Positions 35,151 to 45,900 of a DNA stretch of 53,312 nt are shown one piece after another. The notes below the pieces were generated by a model. It saw nothing but the letters and a program-made list of their open reading frames with translations, was not told the origin of the DNA and ran no database searches. Positions within the stretch are counted from its first letter, which is position 1, and every line of letters begins with the position of its first letter. Source of the stretch: CAZFLY01 sp964519995 (GTDB lineage Bacteria > Planctomycetota > Phycisphaerae > Sedimentisphaerales > Anaerobacaceae); assembly GCA_964519995.1 (NCBI GenBank), contig CAZFLY010000013.1, positions 1 to 53,312 on the forward strand. Reading direction: 5' to 3'. Position numbers and translations under genes: made by a program.

Positions 35151-35984
35151 ATGAAAAGGATTTCAGTTCTATCAATTGTACTGTTGACTGTTGCGCCGTG
35201 CGCAGTCAAGGGCTTCCAAAGTGACCGTGTTCCCCTTCGTTATCGTACACGCTACTCGCCGTATGCCTTCAGCTACGATAGTTGCGGCTTAGTTCCTGGC
35301 ACAGTGTATTATTCGCCGTATGCGTATATGTCGGGCCGTACTGGCTTGGTTCCTTACTGGGTGAATTACTCTCCTTACGCTTTCAGCTACAAACACTCCG
35401 GTCTGATTTCCGACTATGGATATTGTCCTTTCTATATTTATCGTGGCAGCGGTGTTTGTGCATCTTGTTGTGGGCATTGTGGTTTCGTTGACCAGAGCAA
35501 ATGCCACTGTTCTCGTACTGAAGATTGTGAGTCCTGCAATTTGCCTGATAGTGTGGAAAACAATTGTCAATCAGCAGTGTCGAATCGCAACGAACGGGCA
35601 AGACAGCTAAGAAAGTCGCGAGCAAAAATCAGAAGTATGAGACAAAGCGATGGAAAGGATATAATTTGCGATTATCTTAAAAGCAATAACATGGCTGATT
35701 TTGAGATATGTCGAGTTTTGAGGATAGATGATAAGACGGTATGCGCCGACTTTTTGCTTAGGGATAAGAATATAGTCATAACATACTGGAATCCCGATGA
35801 GATAGAATCTCTGGCGCAACAACCGCGGTACAAAAGGAACTTCTACGAAAGATATAGACAACAGTGGGAGGAATTTTGTCAAAAGTGTAGAGAAACAGGG
35901 GCAAAGGTTTATTTGATAGGGTCCTCGGACCGGCAAGAGATATGGGCACAATTGGAACTGTGTGAGGAGCTAAGCGAAGGATAG
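35151..35984 (+). CDS. Secreted protein with YSPYAFSY repeats and Cys-rich segment
   Basis: The 277-aa protein has a signal peptide (MKRISVLSIVLLTVAPCAVKG), then three imperfect repeats of about 24 residues with the core YSPYAFSY..SGLVP..... (residues 35-95), a Cys/His-rich segment (GVCASCCGHCG and further Cys to about residue 139), and a charged helical C-terminal domain. Similar YSPYAF/SGLV repeats are, as far as I recall, typical of Planctomycete secreted proteins of unknown function. AAAGGAGATCAGAA provides a good ribosome site. Confidence 0.8.
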   Translation: MKRISVLSIVLLTVAPCAVKGFQSDRVPLRYRTRYSPYAFSYDSCGLVPGTVYYSPYAYMSGRTGLVPYWVNYSPYAFSYKHSGLISDYGYCPFYIYRGSGVCASCCGHCGFVDQSKCHCSRTEDCESCNLPDSVENNCQSAVSNRNERARQLRKSRAKIRSMRQSDGKDIICDYLKSNNMADFEICRVLRIDDKTVCADFLLRDKNIVITYWNPDEIESLAQQPRYKRNFYERYRQQWEEFCQKCRETGAKVYLIGSSDRQEIWAQLELCEELSEG

Positions 35985-36070
35985 AATATAACGCCTTGTA
36001 TTGCTGGCAAGCGGCAACGACACTTTTTGTTATTGTCGGTAGTTTGTGTTTGGACCAGGCAAATGGGCCT

Positions 36071-39000
36071 TCATGGCCTGCCCGGGGTAGGGTCGTTCGG
36101 ATACCAGTTCTCGGGATTATTCCAGGCCACAGGTTCTGCAGTTACATCGAGAATCGCCAGTGCATCGCCGCCGCCGTCGGTTGTCGGGTACCATGCATCG
36201 TCGTACGAAAATCGTAGGATAGCTGCCTCTAACGGCGCTGCAAGCTTGAGGATTATACGCTCACCGCCATTACTGAGGTGGCCGGAATATTCGCCGGCAA
36301 TATTGATATCTGAGTCGTATTTTGATTGAAAAGCCAGGATGTCGGCAACGACTACCGTAAGCTCGCCTGGCTCAAGTAATATTGCCGGGAATGTATAATC
36401 GATACCTCCAGCGAGGCGTACGCCTGTTAAATCGAGCGTCACATTACCAATATTTTGTAGTTCAACAAAATCATAATCATTGCCATCAGGATCGTGGTAC
36501 ATCAGTTCGGTAATACGCAGACCATCTAACAGTGCATATGCCTGATCATAAGAGCCGAGGCCGATTGTTGAAGTTATAACCGCATCGAGCCTTAGACCGA
36601 AGACGATATCACTACTGGTGTCACTACTTTGATGTACTTCGACAGCAACAACATTATCCCCTTGGATCAATCCGCTTGGTGGAATTGAAAACGGGCCTTC
36701 GAAGACAGCGTTGTCCACGGTACGGTTGGCTCTTATAGTGTGTTCGATGGCACCATTAGACATGCCAAGGCGAAGAACTTCCTGGCCGTTAAGGTAGAAT
36801 ACAACTCCGTCATCGATGACAGGGGCAAGATAAAATTTAGTAACATCATTGGGTTGGGCATCCAGATAAAAATGTTTTCTAAAATAATATGTAGCAGCGC
36901 CGAGAGTGAGTGTCGTATTCTTGGGTCCCGGCAGATCGGAATCTTCCGCATACAACAGTGCTGGGCCGCTCGGCCATGATGAATCGTTGTAGTTCGGATC
37001 GTGCCAGTTTGCGGGCAGAGCCGTATCTGTTTGCTCATACGACCAGACATCATCGATGACAATCAGATTGGCCTCTGTAAAAATAGTGGTTTCTTCGGGA
37101 TTGGCAGTACCAGGAGTAGGCAGCTCAAAGAACTCGAAGTTGGTTGATCCGTCGGGCGCACTACCCTGAGAGACGTCGGAAGACTGCGGACCGAAAAGTA
37201 CTTTGTCAATCTCTTTGATTTCTGCATCAAATAGACCAATCATGTCCCCCTCGACTGATAGTCTAAAACCTACATGGCCCGGTAGATTTTGACCGTCGGC
37301 TGTAAACACGGCGTAGCCCTTGCCCGCAATAAAGCTTAGTGGGCCGAGCCGGCACTTGTTGGGCTGTGTTATTGGATTGTCAGTCAAGTACAAACCACTC
37401 AGGTCAACAGGCGAGGCTTGAGGATTATACAGCTCGATAAAATCATCAGCAAATAAGACTTCACCTCGAGCGAGCCACTCATTGACCTTTAGCCTGCCTG
37501 GGTCACCCAAAGGCTCAGCAATGTTGCTTTGTCCGAAGGTCGGAACGGCAAGACGCCAACGGCCGTCATAGCCGACTCTGCCTATAGATAGATCAGGTAG
37601 CTGCAGACCGAACTCGACTGAATCAACCAATATGCCGCGCCTGTCATATAGATAGACGGCGTCGCCATCGCCATCAAGTGCAAAGCCCAAGTGGATGCCG
37701 GGGGTAGTTGTATCGGCATCAGCATAAAGCACGAGATATTCACCGGGGTCAATAGTGAGGCCGAAGGGGAAAACAAATCTCGTTGGATTGCCAGGATCAT
37801 CGGTTATGCTCATTCTGGATAACTGTATTGGGGCAGGCCCATCATAGTAAAGCTCAATCAAGTCAGGCAAAGTCCCTTCATGCTCGACGGTAGTGTTTGC
37901 AGCAAGAACTTCACTAATAACCAGTCGCCAGTAGGAAGTATCTATAGTCCAGGTGCGTGATGCTGCAGGTGTACTTTGCCAACCGCCTGCAGAATTCATA
38001 CCAAGAACGTAAACGGTATAAGATTGGCCATCAAGCAGATCCGTAAGCTCGATAGGCACATCTATCGGCAGCTCTTCGCTATACGGTTCATTGGGATCAT
38101 TGAGGCTGTACTTGTAATGGGTGATACCTGGCCCACCCACAGTTAATTTGGCGCTGGTATGGTACGTTACCTTGGAGGGCTCACCGCAGATTGCAGCTCC
38201 ACTGGGTGCATTGGCGCCCATATCCAGTCCGCAGGGTCCTGCACCGATAGCCGGCGACATGGGTTTTAGATGAAAATTACCTTCGTAGTCTATGAACAGT
38301 GGATCAGCATCGAGGTTACCTGTGCCAAAGTCAAGGAATTCTTCAGGAACAATCGACCGATTGACCACCGCTCCTTCGGTGGCATCGGCAAGGTGCTTGA
38401 ATAGGTCATTGTTATCCCAAAAGATGTTGCCGTCAAGGTAAGCCCCCTTGCCTGGCCCGAGGACATTGGTTCCATCGACTTCATTAAACTGAATCACTGC
38501 GTCCGTAGCGCCCACAAAAACGTTGTTCTGGGCATGTAGGAAGCAGTCTTCCTTCAGCAGCACCGCGTGGTCCACGTCGAAAAAGATATTCCGTACGACA
38601 GTGATGTTCGAAGTCAGACCGCCAAGCCTTTCGCCTGTCGCAATTGCCTGTGAAGTGGTGGCACGCTGGCCGTCCCAGTGGAAATTCATAAACAGATTGC
38701 CTTCAATGTGGGCATCGGTGCCGTCAATGTCAAGTCCGTCATCGCCACCACCGAGAAAAACATTATTGTATGCCTGAAAAACCGGTCCCGGGCGTTTAGC
38801 CCCTGAGAAATCAAGAACGTCTTCCCCGCCGGCACTGCAGATGCCAAAGGTATTTGACTCCATGATCAGGTACTCGTCACCCTCGATGTACAGACCGTGG
38901 ACAACTTCGCTTGTTGCGATGCCGGGCAGGAAGGAGTTGCGGACAATCAGAGAGGGATGTGACACTTCAAGGACAGTTTTTTCAGTTCCGGCCCAGGTCA

Positions 39001-42000
39001 TATTGTCGATCAGAAGCTGCGAATGGTCAATTAAGATGGACTCGTTCTGGCCGTCACCGTACTCCATATCGGCGTAGCACATTCGGCTATCATTGAGTGA
39101 ATTTACAAAAGCCAGACCCTTCCAGCTCGAGTCCGTACCGGCAGTGCGTGTCAGCCGGATGCGCTCGTACTTAGCACCCTCGGCAATAAGCCGGCCATTG
39201 ATGGTAATGCCTTTACCGTTGGCGAAGAACAGCGTTGTTCCCGGCTCTATCGTAAGCGTCACGCCGGTAGGGATAGTTGTATTGTCAACAATCTGCCATG
39301 GGCCGGATGCGGCATCCAGAATCGTGTCAGTCATGAGCGTGCCGGAAACTTCCGAGACGTCACCATCATCGTACGAGACGTCAATGAAACCATGCTCCAA
39401 CCTTTTGCCGGCTCCGTTGGGCTCGTCGAATGTCTCAACAATGATACGGTTGATGCCGGGATTCAATGCGATGGTTTCGTCGATGGACCATACCCCGTCC
39501 AACGGTGACCAATCGGCCAATTGACCGTTCACCAACACCGAGCGGGTCTCGATAGCATTAGCCCGACCGTGTAGAGAGGCCAGGTTTGTGACTGTATAAT
39601 AAAAGCCGTTTGAGGTTGGCAAATAGCTGCTGATGGAGAAGGTCAGCGGGATTTGTTGCATTACGTTGGTAGCGCGCTCAGCAATCTTCTGCTTCATTTC
39701 GTCGATCATTGGTTGCGGAATCCAGTCACCCAAAAGCTGGTCGAGTAGCGGGTTTAATTGTTCCGGCGAAAACACAGTTTCGATTAAGTCCGCAAATTGA
39801 GCATAGTATTCGCTTACAAATGCAGGATGCTTCAGGAAGCGCGCCATGACCGGCAAGTAGCCACGATCGGCAACGTAGAATATTGACAGGTTCGTGCTGG
39901 GAATATCGTGAGCCACATAAAGAACGGTATCAAGATCATGGATCAACAGTACAAAACGTGGGTCCTCCACCCCACGGTACATCCGGTAGTCGTCGCCTAC
40001 ACCGGTGCCCAAGCCGTTCTCATTATTGCCGATCAACGAATTAACGGCGAACCAACGTAGCCACTGCTGGACATTAAGAACGCGGTTAACCTCATCTACA
40101 TAAGTGACGTCCGGCTCGTTGCCCAGCACATTTGTCAAATCAAACAGGTCGGTCCAGTCGTTCTGTGCCTCATTGGTCAGTTTGTAGTAACCTGCTTCGA
40201 CATAGTCAGCCGCATTAGTGCCCAGATAGCTCAGATCCGCCGTCCAGGGATAGTGTGAAGCCTCGTACATATTCCCGTTGCTATCGTTGGGGATGTGACG
40301 CTCGGCCCAATCACTGTCGTACACTTCCAAACAAACGTACGAACCGTACATCCTTTGCCCGGATTCGGTTAAGTTCTCGCCGTTGACCCTCACTTGTACT
40401 GCAGTAGCATTGGCAGCAAGCAAGCCTGCCATGCGGAAGATTGCGCTGCCGGTTAACTGAAGGTAAGGATACTTGCTGTTGATGTTGATTGCTCTAACAT
40501 CCTTCCATGGATCATCGTTACGAAAATTTACTCGATAATTATTAGGTGGCATGTTACGAGTACCTTCGCCGCGGTTGCGGATTCCAACATTGTAGCGTAG
40601 CTTCGTATTGACACCGTCAATGCTTATGAACGTGCCGTTCATCTGGGCATGTGAATGGCCGTCATAACTCTGAGTTCCGATATAGGCCAACCTGCCGCGC
40701 TCCATCTCGGTCATGATGAGATAATAGACCGGCTGGCTGCCGGGCAGCCACTCTGCCTCTGGGTCAAACGAATCATCCACCTGGTAAAGAGCGTTTGTTA
40801 CCTGCTCGGATGCGCCATCTATAGTGCTCAGAGCAGGCCAGGTGCGTGAATTGGTCCCAGCGTCACTTGCTTCGACATAGAACTCGACTATTATGCTGTC
40901 TGGCTGAGCAGGTATCTGGGCACTATATACTCCGTCACCTGCGTCACCATCATCGTGCTGGCCGTCATCGAACATTTCCATGTAGTTGTAGTCATTTGCA
41001 TTATAGTGCGGATAGATGTTTTTAGATTCATATACGGAGCTGTCAATTCGATAGTGCAGCCCAACTGTAACACTGCTGATGTGCTCGTCGATAATACGGG
41101 CCGTCACTGTCACCACGTCATTGGACCCTGGGATGATAGGCAAGTGCTTCACATTCAGAATTAATGGTGCAATGTCGTTCGCAGAAACCGAGTTAGTGGC
41201 ACCCGGCGTGCCGTCATTAGAATCGCTTGCCGTCCAGTTCTGGCCGTATTCATTGGGGATAGCGGGATTGATTAACTCCAGTGATTTGCCACCGCCGTCG
41301 TGGTCGTCCGACCAGAGCCAGCCGCGGTGGTTGTAGTCACTCGGTCCGAGTTCACGCACCGCCCAGTCACCCTCGTCGGCATAGTGAATTCTATCAATCC
41401 TTACACCCATGGCATCGACCAGTTCAATCACTTCGCCGGAGTTTTTGAGCCGGCCATCCCAGCCGCCTACCACGTTGGTTACTTCTGGGTGCTTTGTTGT
41501 GAAGGTGTTCACATCTGCGGCTACCGCAAGGTACTCTCCGGCTCCCAGTGTTATGTCCGGAAAAACAAAGTCAACACCATCACTGAATCGCCAATTGAAG
41601 AGGCTGACCGATTCAGTGCCTTTGTTGAATAACTCGATGTACTCCTGTCCTGTATTCTCCGGCTCGTAGAGCCGATGATAAGGGTGGTACATAATCTCGC
41701 TGATGATGACGTTAGCAGGTTCCCGTGTGTTGGGCGTTCCGGGAGTAGGAGAGTTAAAGAAACGCCAGTTATCGCTGCCATCGGGCGATCGGCCATAGGA
41801 TATATCTGTCTGCTGTGGGTCAAAGGTGATGCTATCTATGAGATTTTCATCGGCGTCGTACAGGCCGATTTGTTCGCCGTCGGTGCTGAGTTTGAAATTT
41901 GCATGCAGTGTTCCTTCATCAGTCTCGTTATCAGCCCAAATCAATAGGAAACCGTGAGATGGGATTGTTGTTACGAGGGGGTTATCATCGGGGACATGCC

Positions 42001-42418
42001 ATTTTGTGGGAACAGACAGGTCATCCGTCAAATACATGCCGCTTATATCAATAGCGTCGTTCCCGTAGTTATAGATTTCTATCCAGTCTTCGTAATCGCC
42101 ATGAGAGTCCTTGATGAAACCATCATTTTTGGCCATAAACTCGTTTATCAGAAGTGTTAGCTGATGGCCCTGTTTAAGCCAGTTGTCAGCAAGCAGGGCA
42201 AAGTCAACAACATCAATGCCGTTGGTAGCATCGAGGTCGGCGCAGTCGGAACCGGAGCAGCCTGCGTCCAACCATTGTCGAGCAAAAATTTCGAGATCTT
42301 TTAGGTCGACTTTGCAGTCGCTGTCCAGGTCGCCAACGGGACAATCGGCCCCTACAGAACCAGCCCAGGCCAGAGCCAATGTCAGGATGAGCAAAGAAGT
42401 CTTCATGAAGTCGGGCAT
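36071..42418 (-). CDS. Giant secreted CotH/lamin-tail/dockerin-like protein
   Basis: A 2115-aa exported protein. After a signal peptide come two dockerin-like calcium loops (DLDSDCKVDLKDLEIFARQW and DATNGIDVVDFALLADNWL, residues 29-85), lamin-tail domains (about 88-230 and 234-410), a CotH kinase-like domain (about 560-960, YYLIMTEMERG), a parallel beta-helix-like part (about 1050-1340, LTIEPGTTLFFANGKGITI), further lamin-tail domains (about 1498, 1641 and 1966 onward) and a jelly-roll-like segment near 1785-1940. Related Planctomycete proteins are cell-surface or secreted; CotH-like kinases phosphorylate surface proteins. No sorting tail is present. AAGGAT before the ATG supports the start. 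Confidence 0.9.
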   Translation of the reverse strand: MPDFMKTSLLILTLALAWAGSVGADCPVGDLDSDCKVDLKDLEIFARQWLDAGCSGSDCADLDATNGIDVVDFALLADNWLKQGHQLTLLINEFMAKNDGFIKDSHGDYEDWIEIYNYGNDAIDISGMYLTDDLSVPTKWHVPDDNPLVTTIPSHGFLLIWADNETDEGTLHANFKLSTDGEQIGLYDADENLIDSITFDPQQTDISYGRSPDGSDNWRFFNSPTPGTPNTREPANVIISEIMYHPYHRLYEPENTGQEYIELFNKGTESVSLFNWRFSDGVDFVFPDITLGAGEYLAVAADVNTFTTKHPEVTNVVGGWDGRLKNSGEVIELVDAMGVRIDRIHYADEGDWAVRELGPSDYNHRGWLWSDDHDGGGKSLELINPAIPNEYGQNWTASDSNDGTPGATNSVSANDIAPLILNVKHLPIIPGSNDVVTVTARIIDEHISSVTVGLHYRIDSSVYESKNIYPHYNANDYNYMEMFDDGQHDDGDAGDGVYSAQIPAQPDSIIVEFYVEASDAGTNSRTWPALSTIDGASEQVTNALYQVDDSFDPEAEWLPGSQPVYYLIMTEMERGRLAYIGTQSYDGHSHAQMNGTFISIDGVNTKLRYNVGIRNRGEGTRNMPPNNYRVNFRNDDPWKDVRAININSKYPYLQLTGSAIFRMAGLLAANATAVQVRVNGENLTESGQRMYGSYVCLEVYDSDWAERHIPNDSNGNMYEASHYPWTADLSYLGTNAADYVEAGYYKLTNEAQNDWTDLFDLTNVLGNEPDVTYVDEVNRVLNVQQWLRWFAVNSLIGNNENGLGTGVGDDYRMYRGVEDPRFVLLIHDLDTVLYVAHDIPSTNLSIFYVADRGYLPVMARFLKHPAFVSEYYAQFADLIETVFSPEQLNPLLDQLLGDWIPQPMIDEMKQKIAERATNVMQQIPLTFSISSYLPTSNGFYYTVTNLASLHGRANAIETRSVLVNGQLADWSPLDGVWSIDETIALNPGINRIIVETFDEPNGAGKRLEHGFIDVSYDDGDVSEVSGTLMTDTILDAASGPWQIVDNTTIPTGVTLTIEPGTTLFFANGKGITINGRLIAEGAKYERIRLTRTAGTDSSWKGLAFVNSLNDSRMCYADMEYGDGQNESILIDHSQLLIDNMTWAGTEKTVLEVSHPSLIVRNSFLPGIATSEVVHGLYIEGDEYLIMESNTFGICSAGGEDVLDFSGAKRPGPVFQAYNNVFLGGGDDGLDIDGTDAHIEGNLFMNFHWDGQRATTSQAIATGERLGGLTSNITVVRNIFFDVDHAVLLKEDCFLHAQNNVFVGATDAVIQFNEVDGTNVLGPGKGAYLDGNIFWDNNDLFKHLADATEGAVVNRSIVPEEFLDFGTGNLDADPLFIDYEGNFHLKPMSPAIGAGPCGLDMGANAPSGAAICGEPSKVTYHTSAKLTVGGPGITHYKYSLNDPNEPYSEELPIDVPIELTDLLDGQSYTVYVLGMNSAGGWQSTPAASRTWTIDTSYWRLVISEVLAANTTVEHEGTLPDLIELYYDGPAPIQLSRMSITDDPGNPTRFVFPFGLTIDPGEYLVLYADADTTTPGIHLGFALDGDGDAVYLYDRRGILVDSVEFGLQLPDLSIGRVGYDGRWRLAVPTFGQSNIAEPLGDPGRLKVNEWLARGEVLFADDFIELYNPQASPVDLSGLYLTDNPITQPNKCRLGPLSFIAGKGYAVFTADGQNLPGHVGFRLSVEGDMIGLFDAEIKEIDKVLFGPQSSDVSQGSAPDGSTNFEFFELPTPGTANPEETTIFTEANLIVIDDVWSYEQTDTALPANWHDPNYNDSSWPSGPALLYAEDSDLPGPKNTTLTLGAATYYFRKHFYLDAQPNDVTKFYLAPVIDDGVVFYLNGQEVLRLGMSNGAIEHTIRANRTVDNAVFEGPFSIPPSGLIQGDNVVAVEVHQSSDTSSDIVFGLRLDAVITSTIGLGSYDQAYALLDGLRITELMYHDPDGNDYDFVELQNIGNVTLDLTGVRLAGGIDYTFPAILLEPGELTVVVADILAFQSKYDSDINIAGEYSGHLSNGGERIILKLAAPLEAAILRFSYDDAWYPTTDGGGDALAILDVTAEPVAWNNPENWYPNDPTPGRP

Positions 42419-42997
42419 ATCCTATCCTTACTTTTTTACTGTTGAGCCATCCCCTTGAAGCGAGTTTATAAGTACAGCATCCCCATCTGCGAAAGACAAC
42501 ACCGTATTAAGCCGACCTATCTATTTTAACATATTGAGAGTCGCACAGTCAATAAAGTTATCCTTGCGAAGACCCATTATTGAGGTTATTTCTAATATAA
42601 CACAGTCGATAGAATGAATTACGTTCTATCAAGCTGGCAATTAACACAATAAGCTAAAAAAGTTTATTATTGCAGAATAAAGTAACATCCATTAGCAATA
42701 GCCGATAGGATTGTCAATTGCAACCGAGCCACGGACCGGATACTGTATCCTCTCAGCGCCAAGTCCAGTAAACACCCCCACATATATAGACTTTCAATGC
42801 TGTCGGATTAGGTTCAGACAGTGTTTGTGCGCCTCCTGGAGAATTTTATTGACAACCACGCTCGGGTGTGGGTATTTTCAATTTTGACGGTGCGGTCCTC
42901 GATCGCGACCTGAAAACAACGGCAGACTCGCCTAAGCAGTGACGAGGGAGTTCTGGGGAAACCATACTTAATTATTTCTTGAAAGGCACTCACTGTA
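42419..42997. other. Divergent intergenic region and left edge of a GC-rich segment
   Basis: Carries the divergent leaders of the giant gene and the GH2-GH29 gene. The first 350 bases are AT-rich like the surrounding genome; from about 42800 the composition shifts towards the GC-rich style of the glycosidase gene. A small hairpin CTGTC/GACAG (42800-42821) lies at the shift. Confidence 0.45.
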
Positions 42998-45900
42998 ATG
43001 ACACACTTTATCTTCCATCCAAGTCGTTTCGCCGCCACCTGCGGCTCGCTCATGACCCTGTGGATCGGGTTGAGTTTCTCCGCACTGGCCGCCGATTCGC
43101 CACGCAAAACGGTTTCGCTGGATCAAGGCTGGCGGTTTCACCTCGGAGACGTGACCGACGCCATCGCTCCCGGTTACGATGATCACGAGTGGCGGCGTGT
43201 GGATGTGCCGCATGATTATGTGGTCGAAGGCACGTTTGATCGGACGAATCCTTTCGTGTATCCGGGCATGGACACCAGTTGGTATCCGCTTCACGGCTTC
43301 CTGCCGGTGCAGCCCGCCGTGTATCGCAAGACGATTTCCATTCCGGCCGACGCGAAGGGCCAGCGATTGTGGCTGGAGTTCGACGGCGTGTTCAGCAACA
43401 GCCGCTACTGGCTCAACGGTCAGGACATCGGCAGTCAGTACAGCGGCTACACCAGATCACGTTTCGACATTACGGACGCGGCGGACTACGGCGGCAGGAA
43501 CATCTTGGTGGTGCGCGTCGATCCACGCTACGACGGCTGGTGGTACGAGGGCGGCGGTATCTATCGTCACGTAAGACTGGTGATGCTCGATCCGGTCCAC
43601 ATCGCGCCGGACGGGGTCTTTGTCGCACTGGCGGTAGCCGACCCGGGTGACGGCATCCAAGCGGATGCGACGGTCACGGTGACCACCGATGTAACCAACG
43701 CCGGCGGCGCCGCTGTCACGGCAACCGTCTTGAGCGAGATTCTTGACACCAACGGCCGACAGGTCGCCGCCGAGTCAACGGTTCAGACGCATGCGGCCGG
43801 GGCTGGGTCAAAAGCCACGCAGCATATTCCGTTGGCCAGGGCCAGCCTCTGGTCGCTGGAAAATCCTTACCTATACCAATTGCGCAGTACGATCAGCGTG
43901 TCCGGCAAAGTCGTCGATCGGTTGACAACTAACTTCGGCGTGCGGCACATTCGTTTCGATGCCGACCACGGTTTTTTCCTGAATGGCAAGCACGTCAAGA
44001 TTCAGGGTGTCAATATGCACCAGGACCACGCCGGCGTCGGGGTGGCGATGCCCGACCGGCTCTTTGAATGGCGGCTCGAACGGTTGAAGGAGATGGGCTG
44101 TAACGCCATCCGCCTTTCTCACAATCCCGTCGCGCCCGTCCTGCTCGATGACTGTGACCGCATGGGCTTTCTCGTCATTGCCGAGAACCGTCATCTCGGC
44201 GATACCTACGCGGATCAGACGCCGAAAAACACCCCAGCCGTGGAACATCGCGATCTCACCGCCCTCGTGATGCGCGACCGCAATCATCCGAGCATTATTC
44301 TCTGGTCGCTGTGCAACGAGCAATGGATCCAGGGTTCGCCGGAAGCTGCCGCCATGGCGCGGGCCATGAAACAACGCGTTCACGAACTCGACCCAACGCG
44401 ACAGGTCACCGCGGCGATGAACGGCGGCTTCACCAACCCGGAAGGGTTTCTCAGTGTGCTGGACGTGATCGGCATCAACTATCATCCCGAAGTCTATGAA
44501 ACCGTTCACGCCCAATGTTCCACGAATCCGATCGTCGCCAGCGAGATTGCCAGCGAGGTAGGCACGCGCGGCTTCTACGGGACAAACCACTGGGACAATT
44601 ATTGGGGCGACCGGGAGCGTGGCTACGTTTCCGTCTACAGCATCAACGCCGGGCCGGGAGGGCAGACCGTGGGAAATGCGTGGCCGCCCGTCGCGACGAA
44701 CGAGTTCATGGCAGGCGGCTTCGTGTGGAGTGGCTTTGATTACAAGGGCGAGCCGCGGCCTTTCGAATGGCCGGTCATCAACTCGCACTACGGCTTCATG
44801 GACATCTGCGGATTTCCCAAGGACAGTTACTACTATTATAAGGCTTGGTGGACGGACAAACCGGTATTGCATCTCTTCCCGCATTGGAATTGGCCGGGCA
44901 GGGAAGGCCAGGAGATTTCCGTGTGGGTTCATAGCAACTGCCAGGAAGTGGAGCTTTTTCTCAATGACGTTTCCCAAGGCAGGCAAACCGTGACACCCTA
45001 TCATCATCTCGAATGGAAAGTCAACCATGCACCCGGCAGACTCGTGGCCAAAGGCATGCACAATGGCCGGCCGATCGAGGCCGTGGTTGAAACCACGGGT
45101 GCTCCCGCTGCCATACGTCTAATCCTCGACCGCTCCGTGCTTGGCGCGGACAACGCCGATCTCGCCGTCGTAAATGTTGCGGTTCTCGACGCACAAGGCC
45201 GTGTTGTTCCGGTCGCAGACAACACAATCACCTTCACAATGACCGGTCCGGGCAAGATCATCGGCGTGGGCAATGGCGACCCCAGCAGCCACGAACCCGA
45301 CAAGGCCAGCAGCCGTTCCGCTTTCAACGGCCTGGCACAAGTCATCGTGCAGTCCACCTCCAAACCCGGCCCCATTACCCTAACCGCGACATCACCGGGC
45401 TTGGAATCAACCCAAGTGTCGCTCACCACCGCGGCCAATCTACCACTGCCACCCGCGTCAACGGATGTCAACGCCGTTGGAGACAATATCCATTCTCCGG
45501 AAGCCACAGCGCACGGCCCGATTCCGTATGCCACACTACAGGTGATTGCCGATGGCGATTCTGATGCCGTCATTGCCGAAAAAGCGGCCAAGGTTCTGCC
45601 CCGCCCCAATCAATCCGACTGGATGCGCCTGGAGTGGACCTTTTTCCTTCACTACGGCGTGAACACATTCAGAGGCGTTGAGTGGGGCAGTGGTCGTGAA
45701 GATCCCTCGGAGTTCAATCCTTCGTTGTTTGATGCCGACCAATGGGTCCGCGCGATGAAAGAGGCCGGCGGCAAGATGATTGTGCTCGTTTGCAAGCACC
45801 ACGATGGATTGTGTCTGTGGCCCACTCGCTACACGCAGCATTCGGTCGCATCGAGTCCCTGGTTGGACGGCAAAGGCGACGTGGTACGAGCGGTTGCCGA

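Noticed and set aside
43871..45061. 396-aa open frame on the minus strand inside the GH2 domain
   Set aside because: Antisense shadow in GC-rich coding sequence; no recognisable domain, while the plus-strand frame has catalytic motifs.
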